DNA of 46,275 bases from positions 1 through 46,275 of the forward strand of contig JANTGZ010000009.1 of assembly GCA_024762675.1 (NCBI GenBank). The letters are read 5' to 3'. The stretch comes from Thermodesulfobacteriota bacterium. Lineage in GTDB: Bacteria > Desulfobacterota > Anaeroferrophillalia > Anaeroferrophillales > Tharpellaceae. Made by a program: the position numbers and the translations under genes. Below are positions 1-8,684 of the stretch, one piece after another. Each line of letters starts with the position of its first letter. The first letter of the stretch is position 1. The notes under the pieces are model-generated. The model was not told the DNA's origin. It saw only the letters and a list, made by a program, of their open reading frames with translations, and did no database searches.

Positions 1-1
1 G

Positions 2-703
2 ACGGAACGCCGAAAAAAACAGTGGTACCGGAACTATATCGAGACCCTGGTACAACGGGATATCCGCGAGCTGGCACGAATCAGCAATCTTGAGAGCATT
101 CCGAAAATCCTTAAGCTGGCAGCGACGCAAAGTGCGCAACTTCTGAATATGAGCGCCATCGCGGCACCCTTCCAGATAACCCGCCAGACGACTGCCGCCT
201 ACTTCACCCTGCTGAAAAATATCTTTCTGGTCGATGTTCTACCGGCATGGCATAACAACCGGGGCAAACGCCTGATAAAAACCCCGAAGCTGCATATGAC
301 GGATACCGGCCTGGCGGCGATGCTGTTGGGAATGAACGCCGAACGCCTGGACGCGGATCGCGTTATGCTGGGCCTTCTGCTCGAAAGTTTCGTCTATAAT
401 GAGTTGCTCCGTCAGGCGAGCTGGGCCGACGCCGAGATCGATTTTTACCATTTCCGCGATAAAGACCAGTATGAGGTCGATATCGTCATGGAAGAAAACG
501 GCAGTAAAATCATCGCCGTTGAAGTGAAGGCGGCGGCTACGGTTACGGAAAAGGATTTCAGGGGACTTAAGAAATTGCAGGCCACGGTCGGCGACTCGTT
601 AAAAACGGGGATCGTTTTTTATGACGGCGACATGGTCTTGCCCTTTGGTGACCGGATGTATGCCGTACCGGTCAGCGCCTTGTGGGGAGATGTTAAATCA
701 TGA
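2..703 (+). CDS. ATPase of the AAA/DUF4143 type, C-terminal part (5' end outside window)
   Basis: Frame is open from base 2 (TERRKKQWYRNYIETLVQRDIRELARISNLESIPKILKLAATQSAQLLNMSAIA...), upstream of the ORF-track start at 149. The YIETLVQRDIRELARI, KTPKLHMTDTGLAAMLLG and DKDQYEVDIVMEENGSKIIAVEVKAAATVTEKDFRGL motifs are typical of DUF4143 ATPases. Confidence 0.88.
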   Translation, partial: TERRKKQWYRNYIETLVQRDIRELARISNLESIPKILKLAATQSAQLLNMSAIAAPFQITRQTTAAYFTLLKNIFLVDVLPAWHNNRGKRLIKTPKLHMTDTGLAAMLLGMNAERLDADRVMLGLLLESFVYNELLRQASWADAEIDFYHFRDKDQYEVDIVMEENGSKIIAVEVKAAATVTEKDFRGLKKLQATVGDSLKTGIVFYDGDMVLPFGDRMYAVPVSALWGDVKS

Positions 704-3120
704 ACGAAGCCGAAACCCGGGCCGAATTGATCGACCCCGCGCTGAAAGCCGCCGGTTGGGGTGTTATTGACGGCAGCCGTATCCGCCGTGAGGTGATCAC
801 GCTGGGGCGGTTGCAGGGTGCGGGGCAACGCTCAAAGCAGGAGATTGCCGATTATGTCCTGACCTATCGCGGCCAGAAACTGGCAGTGGTCGAAGCCAAG
901 CGCCGTGATTTGCCCGATACCGAAGGGGTTGCCCAAGCCAAGAGATACGCCGAGAAGTTACAGACCCGGTTCACCTATTCGACCAACGGCGACGGCATCT
1001 ATCAGATCGATATGACAACCGGCGCTGAGGGCTATATCGAGCAGTACCCAGGCCCGGACGAGTTGTGGGCTGCGACCTTTGCCGAAGAGAACGACTGGCG
1101 CAACCGTTTTGCTGCGGTGCCGTTTGAGGACAAGAGCGGTCAGTGGCAGGCACGTTACTACCAGCACAATGCGATTACGGCAGTCCTTGAAGCGATTGTC
1201 GCAGGCCGAGAACGTATCCTGCTGACCCTGGCCACCGGGACCGGCAAAACCGCCATCGCCTTTCAGATCGCCTGGAAGCTCTTCCACAGCCGCTGGACAT
1301 TGGGCAGAGACGGCAAACGCCGCCCGCGCATCCTTTTCCTCGCCGACCGCAACATCCTCGCCGATCAGGCCTATAACGCTTTCTCCGCCTTCCCCGAAGA
1401 TGCCCTGGTGCGGATCGATCCGGCGATTATCCGCAAAAAGGGGATGGTTCCGAAGAACGGCAGCATCTTCTTCACCATCTTCCAGACCTTCATGACCGGC
1501 ACCGACGCCGAGGGCAACCCGGCTCCCAGTTTCGGTGATTATCCGCCCGATTTCTTCGACTTCATCGTTATTGACGAGTGTCACCGGGGCGGCGCCAATG
1601 ACGAAAGCAACTGGCGGGAGATTATGGACTATTTCTCACCCGCCGTGCAACTGGGCCTGACCGCAACCCCAAAACGGAAAAACAACGTTGACACCTACAG
1701 CTACTTCGGCGAACCGGTCTATGTCTACTCGCTCAAGGAAGGCATCAACGACGGCTATCTGACCCCGTTTAAGGTCAGGCAGATCGCCACCACCCTGGAC
1801 GACTACGTTTATACCTCGGACGACACCGTTATCGAAGGAGAGGTTGAAGAGGGCAGGATTTACGACGAGGACGATTTCAACCGCATTATCGAAATCAGGG
1901 AACGCGAAGCCTACCGGGTCAAAACCCTCCTGGAGATGATCGATCAAAGCCAGAAAACCCTGGTCTTTTGCGCGACCCAGATTCATGCTCTGGCAATCCG
2001 CGACCTGATCAACCAGATGAAAACTTCAACTGATCCGAACTACTGCGTGCGCGTAACCGCCAACGACGGCAGCGAAGGGGAACGCTGGCTTCGAACCTTT
2101 CAGGACAACGAAAAGACGATCCCGACAATCCTGACCACCTCTCAGAAGCTCTCAACCGGCGTCGATGCCCGGAATATCCGCAATATCGTCCTGCTGCGCC
2201 CGATAAAGCAGATGATCGAATTTAAACAGATCATCGGTCGCGGCACCCGGCTGTTCGACGGCAAGGATTACTTCACGATCTACGACTTCGTTGAAGCCTA
2301 TAAACACTTCAACGATGAAGAGTGGGACGGAGAACCACAAGACCCGGACCCCTGCGAAAAGTGCGGCAACCATCCCTGCACCTGCGCCCGAGAAACCGGC
2401 CCCTGCAGAGTCTGTGGCAACACCCCCTGCACTTGTCCCTGTCCGGTTTGCGGTCAGCGCCCCTGCATCTGTGTGCCTGAACCCTGTGAAATCTGTGGTG
2501 AATATCCCTGCGTCTGCAAGAAAAAAACAAAACTCAAAATAAAGCTTGCCGACGGCAAGGAACGCACCATCCAGCACATTGCCGCAACCTCGTTCTGGGA
2601 CCCGGATGGCAAACCGATGTCGGCGCGGGAATTTGTCGAAAAGCTCTACGGCGAGCTGCCGCACCTGTTTGAAAATGAGGATGAACTTAGAGCGCTCTGG
2701 AGCCAGCCCGAAACCCGAAGAAAATTGCTGGATGGCTTGGCGGAAAAGGGCTTCGGCGAGGAGCAGCTGAACGAAGCCCGGAAATTGTTCGATGCCGTTG
2801 ATAGTGATGTCTTTGATGTCTTAGCCTATATCGCCTTCACGCTGCCACCGATAAGCCGCGAAGAACGGGTCGCAGAACACCGTGGAGATATCCTCACCAG
2901 CCATGAAGAGAAACAGCAGGCCTTCCTCGAATTTGTCTTAGGCGAATACATAAAAGAGGGCGTCAGCGAGCTCGACCCGACCAAGCTCCCCGACCTGCTC
3001 AATCTTAAATACGGCAGCATCTACGATGCCACCGAACAACTCGGCAGCGTTTCGATGATCAGGGAAACTTTTGTCGGATTCCAGGAATATCTCTATGCGC
3101 AACCGGAAGAAAGCCGCTGA
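700..3120 (+). CDS. hsdR: Type I restriction endonuclease R subunit / DEAD-DEAH helicase (EcoEI-type HsdR) with Cys-rich repeat insert
   Basis: N-terminal nuclease-like DYVLTYRGQKLAVVEAKR; Walker A TLATGTGKTAIAFQ; DECH box VIDECHRGG; LGLTATPKR; motif VI QIIGRGTRL. Start overlaps the previous stop (ATGA). Confidence 0.9.
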   Translation: MNEAETRAELIDPALKAAGWGVIDGSRIRREVITLGRLQGAGQRSKQEIADYVLTYRGQKLAVVEAKRRDLPDTEGVAQAKRYAEKLQTRFTYSTNGDGIYQIDMTTGAEGYIEQYPGPDELWAATFAEENDWRNRFAAVPFEDKSGQWQARYYQHNAITAVLEAIVAGRERILLTLATGTGKTAIAFQIAWKLFHSRWTLGRDGKRRPRILFLADRNILADQAYNAFSAFPEDALVRIDPAIIRKKGMVPKNGSIFFTIFQTFMTGTDAEGNPAPSFGDYPPDFFDFIVIDECHRGGANDESNWREIMDYFSPAVQLGLTATPKRKNNVDTYSYFGEPVYVYSLKEGINDGYLTPFKVRQIATTLDDYVYTSDDTVIEGEVEEGRIYDEDDFNRIIEIREREAYRVKTLLEMIDQSQKTLVFCATQIHALAIRDLINQMKTSTDPNYCVRVTANDGSEGERWLRTFQDNEKTIPTILTTSQKLSTGVDARNIRNIVLLRPIKQMIEFKQIIGRGTRLFDGKDYFTIYDFVEAYKHFNDEEWDGEPQDPDPCEKCGNHPCTCARETGPCRVCGNTPCTCPCPVCGQRPCICVPEPCEICGEYPCVCKKKTKLKIKLADGKERTIQHIAATSFWDPDGKPMSAREFVEKLYGELPHLFENEDELRALWSQPETRRKLLDGLAEKGFGEEQLNEARKLFDAVDSDVFDVLAYIAFTLPPISREERVAEHRGDILTSHEEKQQAFLEFVLGEYIKEGVSELDPTKLPDLLNLKYGSIYDATEQLGSVSMIRETFVGFQEYLYAQPEESR

Positions 3121-3225
3121 CCGCCGCCAACTCCCGACCACCCAAGCAAAAAAATGCCACCAACATCTACATATAGCGATACTGAATGTACGACAACAAG
3201 TACCACCCATCTCCAAACGCAAAAA

Positions 3226-3255
3226 AGGCTTAGCTAACAAACGCTAACTAAGCCT
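3226..3255 (-). terminator. Rho-independent terminator downstream of tRNA-Lys
   Basis: On the minus strand AGGCTTAG-loop-CTAAGCCT followed by a run of T (aaaaaa on + at 3221-3226). Confidence 0.65.
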
Positions 3256-3268
3256 GTGATATTACAAG

Positions 3269-3341
<73 letters not shown>

Positions 3342-3384
3342 GCAGACCTTCTCAACGATGACGAGTCATCAAAAAGGTTGAGGG

Positions 3385-3413
3385 TTTGTAGTAGAGATGA
3401 GAAATCTTGTCAA
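3385..3413 (-). promoter_or_regulatory. Candidate sigma70 promoter for tRNA-Lys
   Basis: Minus strand TTGACA - 17 nt - TACAAA located about 44 nt upstream of the tRNA 5' end; perfect -35, 4/6 -10. Confidence 0.45.
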
Positions 3414-3473
3414 TCTCTTTTTGCGAGCTGATGCAAAAAGAGATTGACCGCAAAAGACAATCTTCTTGCGGTC
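3410..3473 (-). terminator. Two tandem overlapping hairpins after glnA
   Basis: TCAATCTCTTTTTG(3410-3423)/CAAAAAGAGATTGA(3434-3447), perfect 14 bp; GACCGCAA(3446-3453)/TTGCGGTC(3466-3473), 8 bp. Both lie directly downstream of glnA on the minus strand. Confidence 0.6.
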
Positions 3474-3489
3474 ACAAAAAAGATAGAAA

Positions 3490-4815
3490 TTAGTACATTG
3501 AAAGATACTCGTCAAGTTCCCAGTCGGTAACTGCAGTCCTGAATTTATCCCACTCGACTTGCTTGTAACCCACATATTTTTCAAAAATATGATCGCCCAG
3601 GGTTTCGCGGCCAATCGGATTTTCTTTGAAAGCTTCAAGTGCTTCCAAAAGGGATGCCGGCATATTATCGATATTGGCAGCCTCTTTTTCAGCCGGGGTC
3701 ATATCGAAGATATTGACATTGACCGACGGCGGGGTCTCAAGATTATTCTTAATCCCGTCAAGACCACAGTTGAGCATCATGGCAAAGGCCAGATAAGGGT
3801 TACAGGTTGGATCGGGACAACGCACCTCAACCCGAGTACCAAGACCACGGGAAGCTGGAATCCGCATCAGAGCGCTACGGTTGTTAGCTGACCAGGCGAC
3901 ATAAACCGGGGCTTCATAGCCGGGTACCAAACGTTTATAAGAATTAACCAGGGGATTGGTGACAGCTGCAAATGCACGCGCATTCTTAGCCATCCCAGCG
4001 ATATACTGATACGCAACCTTACTTAGTTCAAGTTCACCATCAGCATCATAAAAAACGTTGTTGCCTTCAAGATCGAAAAGCGACTGATTAGTATGCATCC
4101 CGGAACCGTTGATCCCGAAAACCGGTTTCGGCATGAAGGTGGCGTGCAGACCATATGATTTGGCAATGGTTTTAACAACCCATTTGAAGGTCACGGTATT
4201 GTCGGCGGCAGTCACCGCATCGGCGTACTTGAAATTAATTTCATGCTGTCCTTCGGCCACTTCATGGTGGGAGGCTTCAATCTCGAAGCCCATTTTTTCG
4301 AGGGTATCAATAATTTCACGACGACACTCAATGCCATCGTCTTCGGCATCAACACTGAAATAACCGGCATTATCGTGAGTAACCGTTGTCGGACCGTACT
4401 CATCCGTTTCAAACAGGAAAAACTCACATTCAGTGCCGACATTCATGGTGTAACCCATCTTTGCGGCCTCTGCCATGACCCGTTTCAGATTAACCCGAGG
4501 ACAGCCAACAAAAGGACTGCCATCATTTTTATGAACATCGCAGATAATCCGAGCCGTCGACACCCCTTCTTTATTACGCCAGGGCATAACACAGAAAGTG
4601 TCATAGTCGGGAATCAAATACATATCGGATTCCTGAATCCGGGCAAACCCATCTATAGAGGAGCCATCGAACATCATCTTACCATCGAGGGCTTTCTCTA
4701 GTTGGCTCAGCGGGATCGCGACGTTTTTCATGATGCCGAAAATATCGACAAACTGGAGGCGAAAAAAACGTACATTCTTCTCTTTAACAATTTCTAAAAT
4801 CTCTTCCCTGGTCAT
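3490..4815 (-). CDS. glnA: Glutamine synthetase type I (short GSI-alpha-like form)
   Basis: 441 aa; MFDGSSIDGFARIQESDMYL, FMPKPVFGINGSGMH, NPLVNSYKRLVPGYEAPVYVAWSANNRSALMRIPA, EVRCPDPTCNPYLAFA. Length and absence of the long adenylylation-site insertion fit GSI-alpha. Confidence 0.97.
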   Translation of the reverse strand: MTREEILEIVKEKNVRFFRLQFVDIFGIMKNVAIPLSQLEKALDGKMMFDGSSIDGFARIQESDMYLIPDYDTFCVMPWRNKEGVSTARIICDVHKNDGSPFVGCPRVNLKRVMAEAAKMGYTMNVGTECEFFLFETDEYGPTTVTHDNAGYFSVDAEDDGIECRREIIDTLEKMGFEIEASHHEVAEGQHEINFKYADAVTAADNTVTFKWVVKTIAKSYGLHATFMPKPVFGINGSGMHTNQSLFDLEGNNVFYDADGELELSKVAYQYIAGMAKNARAFAAVTNPLVNSYKRLVPGYEAPVYVAWSANNRSALMRIPASRGLGTRVEVRCPDPTCNPYLAFAMMLNCGLDGIKNNLETPPSVNVNIFDMTPAEKEAANIDNMPASLLEALEAFKENPIGRETLGDHIFEKYVGYKQVEWDKFRTAVTDWELDEYLSMY

Positions 4816-4929
4816 CTCTCTACTCCTTTTTTTAAATAGATTATAAAAATCAATGGCATACCTGGATTTATCAGTAGCCTACTAAACATATTCCACCAGA
4901 ATAATCAAGCAAAAGCACCCTCAATCTAT

Positions 4930-5271
4930 TTAACCAATTGCATCGGCCCCGGTTTCTCCTGTGCGAATACGAATACACTGTTCCAATGGATGTACAAAAA
5001 TTTTACCGTCACCAATAACCCCACTCCGTGAGGCCTTAATTATCGCATCTACAGTTTCTTGAACAAAACCTTCGTTAACCGCTATCCGGACACATACCTT
5101 TGGCAACAAATTAACCTCAAAAGTGCGGCCTCTATAGGACTCAATATAGCCCATCTGCTGCCCGCAACCTTTGACTCGGAAAACAGTCATTTTAGTGACC
5201 CCAACCTCCCTCAACTCCTTCTTTACAAGCTGCAACTTATCGGGCTGAATAATAGCCTCCACCATCTTCAT
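4930..5271 (-). CDS. Nitrogen regulatory protein P-II family
   Basis: MKMVEAIIQPDKLQLVKKELREVGVTKMTV, T-loop GCGQQMGYIESYRGRTFEVNLLPK, GVIGDGKIFVHPLEQCIRIRTGE. Confidence 0.95.
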   Translation of the reverse strand: MKMVEAIIQPDKLQLVKKELREVGVTKMTVFRVKGCGQQMGYIESYRGRTFEVNLLPKVCVRIAVNEGFVQETVDAIIKASRSGVIGDGKIFVHPLEQCIRIRTGETGADAIG

Positions 5272-5313
5272 AAAAATATCTCCTTGAATTTCTCGACCTT
5301 TATAGATCTTTGC

Positions 5314-6543
5314 CTATAAAGCCTCTTCCGGTCGGGATTCAACATGATGAATCGCCAGATCAGGCCCCATCATCTCTTCCTGTTCTGTCAATCGGATACC
5401 AACAGTCACTTTCAGCACCCCGTAGATCAACGCACTAATCACAAAGGCATAAAGAATTGCCGAAAAGGTACCCACCAACTGAGAAACGAAGGAGACTCCG
5501 CCGCGCCCGCCCATAAACTCAAGACCGAACAAACCCGCCGCCAAACCGCCCCACGACCCACATAGTCCGTGCAAAGGCCAGACGCCCAAAACATCATCAA
5601 TTTTCAATCGCTCCGTCACCCATTGATAACCATAAACAAAAATAGCCCCGGCAATCCCACCGACTGCTAAAGCCCCAGCCGGATGATAGAGATCACTGCC
5701 CGCACAAACTGCCACCAACCCTGCCAATGCTCCATTATGGGTAAATCCGGCATCGTTTTTGGAAAGCAACATCCCCGCCAAAATACCGCCGACCATCGCC
5801 ATCAGTGAGTTGATTGCAACCAGCGACGAAATAGCTCCAAGACTACCGGCACTCATAACATTAAACCCAAACCAGCCGACACAGAGAATCCAACTTCCTA
5901 ACGCCAGGAACGGAATACTGCTGACTTTAATCGGCGCACTATCACCGTAAAAAGTATAACGTTTCATACGCGGGCCGAGCAAAAGTACGGCCGGCAAAGC
6001 GAACCATCCACCCAGAGAATGAACCACTACAGAGCCGGCATAATCATGAAAAGGCAATCCGGCCCAACCTGACAACCACGAATTTTCTCCAAAAATCGGC
6101 AATTGGCCCCACACCGCCGCCTCAAACAAAGGATACGCCAATCCCACCAGAATAGCACCAGCCAAGGTGTTAGTCCAAAATTTTGAACGTTCAGCAACTC
6201 CTCCTGAAATAATTGCTGGGATACAGGCAGCAAAGCCCAACAACAGAAAAAACCTAACCATGGTTACCTGACCATCAACAATCAAGACATCAGCTGACTG
6301 CCAGAAATTGAAACTTTTGATACCATAAGCAATGGGAAAGCCGACAGTAAAGTAGACAACTGTTGAAATCGCCCATTCAAAAATAATTTTATTAAGTGCG
6401 TTAACCTGACTCTGATGCCGCACCGACCCTACTTCCAAAAAGGCAAAACCGGCATGCATCGAAAAAATCATTACCGCACCTAACAAAAGAAAGAGCACAT
6501 CCGTACTCTGACAAAGGGCCTGATAACTACCACTATCCATCAA
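5314..6543 (-). CDS. amt: Ammonium transporter (Amt family)
   Basis: 409 aa multi-span protein; twin-His motifs HDYAGSVVVHSLGG and WPLHGLCGSWGG; GFNVMSAGS. Confidence 0.95.
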   Translation of the reverse strand: MMDSGSYQALCQSTDVLFLLLGAVMIFSMHAGFAFLEVGSVRHQSQVNALNKIIFEWAISTVVYFTVGFPIAYGIKSFNFWQSADVLIVDGQVTMVRFFLLLGFAACIPAIISGGVAERSKFWTNTLAGAILVGLAYPLFEAAVWGQLPIFGENSWLSGWAGLPFHDYAGSVVVHSLGGWFALPAVLLLGPRMKRYTFYGDSAPIKVSSIPFLALGSWILCVGWFGFNVMSAGSLGAISSLVAINSLMAMVGGILAGMLLSKNDAGFTHNGALAGLVAVCAGSDLYHPAGALAVGGIAGAIFVYGYQWVTERLKIDDVLGVWPLHGLCGSWGGLAAGLFGLEFMGGRGGVSFVSQLVGTFSAILYAFVISALIYGVLKVTVGIRLTEQEEMMGPDLAIHHVESRPEEAL

Positions 6544-6628
6544 ATCCAGCTCCTCTTATTCATTTTATAAATTATAACTATTTTCGGGGAACATAAATCT
6601 ACAATACCAACCGCAAAAAACTTTCCCG

Positions 6629-6982
6629 TCAAATTGCGTCGCAACCACTCTCGTCCGTGCGAATCCGAATACAACGCTTCAATTCGGTGACAAATATTTT
6701 ACCGTCACCGATCCGACCATCACCATGTTTTGCAGAGCGCAAAATCGCTTCGATTGCGACATCAACAAACTCATCGTTACAGGCAACATCAAGCCTTACT
6801 TTGGGTAATAAATTGGGCATCACCTTCTGTCCCCGATAAAGCCTTTCGCTGTCTTGCTGGTCCTGGTGTTGACCATGCCCAGTTACACGGCTTGTGGTAA
6901 TTCGCGTGATGCCGGCCACAACCAGCTCTTCTCTTACTTCATCCAGTTTATCCGGCTGGATTATCGCTGTTACTAGTTGCAT
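6629..6982 (-). CDS. Nitrogen regulatory protein P-II family (second copy, extended T-loop)
   Basis: MQLVTAIIQPDKLDEVREELVVAGITRITTSRVTGHGQ..., LYRGQKVMPNLLPKV, GRIGDGKIFVTELKRCIRIRTDE. Confidence 0.94.
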   Translation of the reverse strand: MQLVTAIIQPDKLDEVREELVVAGITRITTSRVTGHGQHQDQQDSERLYRGQKVMPNLLPKVRLDVACNDEFVDVAIEAILRSAKHGDGRIGDGKIFVTELKRCIRIRTDESGCDAI

Positions 6983-6998
6983 ATCATACCTCTATTTT

Positions 6999-8363
6999 TC
7001 AATTGAGATTTATCAGGCCATATCCGTGTTCGCCATGCAAGGCATGATCCATTCCCGATTTTTCAGCATTTTCAGCCAAACGGAAACCCACTGTCTTTTC
7101 AACCATAATAATTAGAATCCCACTAACGACTACACTATAAAGGATGGTTGCGGCCACAGCCTTAAACTGCACCAACAATTGCTGAATAACGGTCCAGCTT
7201 CCGCCGGCCCCTGCGGCAGCATCCTGCATCCAGCTTTCGCGAATAAAGAAGACCAAAGTTAACGCCCCGAAAACTCCGGCAACGCCATGGATTCCGAAGG
7301 CATCAAGGCTGTCATCATACCCCAATTTTTCCTTGAGAAAGAGCCCAAGATAGCAAACTAAAGAAGCGCCCATACCGAGAATTATGGCTCCGCCGGGTTG
7401 TACCACACCAGCCGCCGGAGTAATCACCACAAGCCCAGCTAAGATACCACTGACAATTCCCAAAGTAGTGGCCTTCCCCAGGTGGACAGCCTCAATAATA
7501 AGCCAAGCTGTAGCTCCAGCCGCTGCTGCCACCTGTGTCACGGTCAGGGCCCGAGCCGTGTCCAGACCGCTGGAGACCGCACTACCGGCATTAAAACCAA
7601 ACCAACCAACCCACAGAAGTCCGGCTCCCATCAGGGTCATAACCAGATTATTGGGGTGCATCGCCGTACTCGGATAACCGCGCCGAGATCCAAGATAGAA
7701 GGCTGCCACCAAACCACTGACCCCGGCAGAAATATGAACTACAGTACCGCCGGCAAAATCGATAGCGCCATCTGCGCCTAAATTAAAAATCCAGCCATCC
7801 GGGGCCCAGACCCAGTGGCAGAGCGGGTTGTAGATAAGGATACTCCAGAGCACGATATAGAGACAATAGCCGCGAAAAGTAACCCGTTCGGCGAAAGCAC
7901 CGGCGATCAGAGCTGGTGTGATAATCGCAAATTTCCCCTGGAACATGGCAAAAACATACTCCGGAACACCTGCTTCCAGAATTACATTGTCAATCCCCCG
8001 TAAAAGGAAGTAGTCCGGATTCCAGCCACACCAGCCGCCCAAAACTCCTTTTCCAAAAGACATCGAGTATCCCAGAACCACCCACAATACTCCGATAATC
8101 CCCATCGCGGCAAAGCTGTGCATCATGGTTCCTAGAACATTTTTGGTTCGCACCAGACCGCCATAAAACATTGCCAGACCCGGAACCATCAGCAGAACCA
8201 GAGCCGTAGAGGTCAACATCCAGGCCGTAGTACCGGTGTCAACCGCCACAACCTCCTCTCCAGCCATAAGGGTTCCGGCCGACAACAGGAGAAAAACCAG
8301 TCCCCAACAGATTGTCAACGGGTCCCACAGATGCTTTATAAATCTTGCCACTCTACAACTCAT
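6999..8363 (-). CDS. amt: Ammonium transporter (AmtB type, second copy)
   Basis: 454 aa; TSTALVLLMVPGLAMFYGGLVRTKNVLGTMMHSF, AFAERVTFRGY, DFAGGTVVHISAGVSGLVAA, GWFGFNAGSA, FGIHGVAGVFGAL. Confidence 0.97.
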   Translation of the reverse strand: MSCRVARFIKHLWDPLTICWGLVFLLLSAGTLMAGEEVVAVDTGTTAWMLTSTALVLLMVPGLAMFYGGLVRTKNVLGTMMHSFAAMGIIGVLWVVLGYSMSFGKGVLGGWCGWNPDYFLLRGIDNVILEAGVPEYVFAMFQGKFAIITPALIAGAFAERVTFRGYCLYIVLWSILIYNPLCHWVWAPDGWIFNLGADGAIDFAGGTVVHISAGVSGLVAAFYLGSRRGYPSTAMHPNNLVMTLMGAGLLWVGWFGFNAGSAVSSGLDTARALTVTQVAAAAGATAWLIIEAVHLGKATTLGIVSGILAGLVVITPAAGVVQPGGAIILGMGASLVCYLGLFLKEKLGYDDSLDAFGIHGVAGVFGALTLVFFIRESWMQDAAAGAGGSWTVIQQLLVQFKAVAATILYSVVVSGILIIMVEKTVGFRLAENAEKSGMDHALHGEHGYGLINLN

Positions 8364-8408
8364 AACACTCTCCCGGAGAAAATTATTTTTCAGATTGCGG
8401 GTGTTTAT

Positions 8409-8424
8409 AGCAGAGGGCGTGCCA
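8409..8424 (-). promoter_or_regulatory. Candidate sigma54 (-24/-12) promoter for amt-PII-amt-PII-glnA
   Basis: Minus strand TGGCACG-CCCT-CTGC-T against consensus TGGCACG-N4-TTGC-W; one mismatch, correct GG-N10-GC spacing, about 45 bp upstream of the amt start at 8363. Confidence 0.7.
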
Positions 8425-8528
8425 GAACTGATAAATTGTCAAAAAAAGATTAATAACTATCTTGAAAGCTGATACAGTTGGCTATAAAATGTTCACAACA
8501 ACAAGCAAGAGACATTTTCACACATGAA

Positions 8529-8556
8529 AAAGGCGACACAATATTGTGTCGCCTTT
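8529..8556 (-). terminator. Terminator-like perfect 28-bp palindrome
   Basis: AAAGGCGACACAAT/ATTGTGTCGCCTTT, extended by TT on the minus strand; downstream of the NifA-like gene. Confidence 0.6.
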
Positions 8557-8684
8557 AAAGACAAGTGAAGCGCGAGACATACCAATCAAGTTTTCTCAAT
8601 AAAAATATCTTAGTCTTTTCAATGCCTTATGGAGGATGATACATTTTTGTTGTTTTAAATACTACACAGCGATACATTTATGAA

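Noticed and set aside
958-1584. 208-aa minus-strand ORF
   Set aside because: Antisense to hsdR helicase domain; no independent support.
2152-2664. Minus- and plus-strand ORFs over the HsdR Cys-rich repeats
   Set aside because: Low-complexity translations of the repeat DNA in other frames; the hsdR frame explains the region.
1-3120. Complete type I restriction-modification system
   Set aside because: Only the R subunit and a DUF4143 ATPase are in the window; hsdM/hsdS, if present, lie outside.
8425-8684. NifA-type TGT-N10-ACA upstream activator site
   Set aside because: Scanned by eye upstream of amt; no convincing match found.
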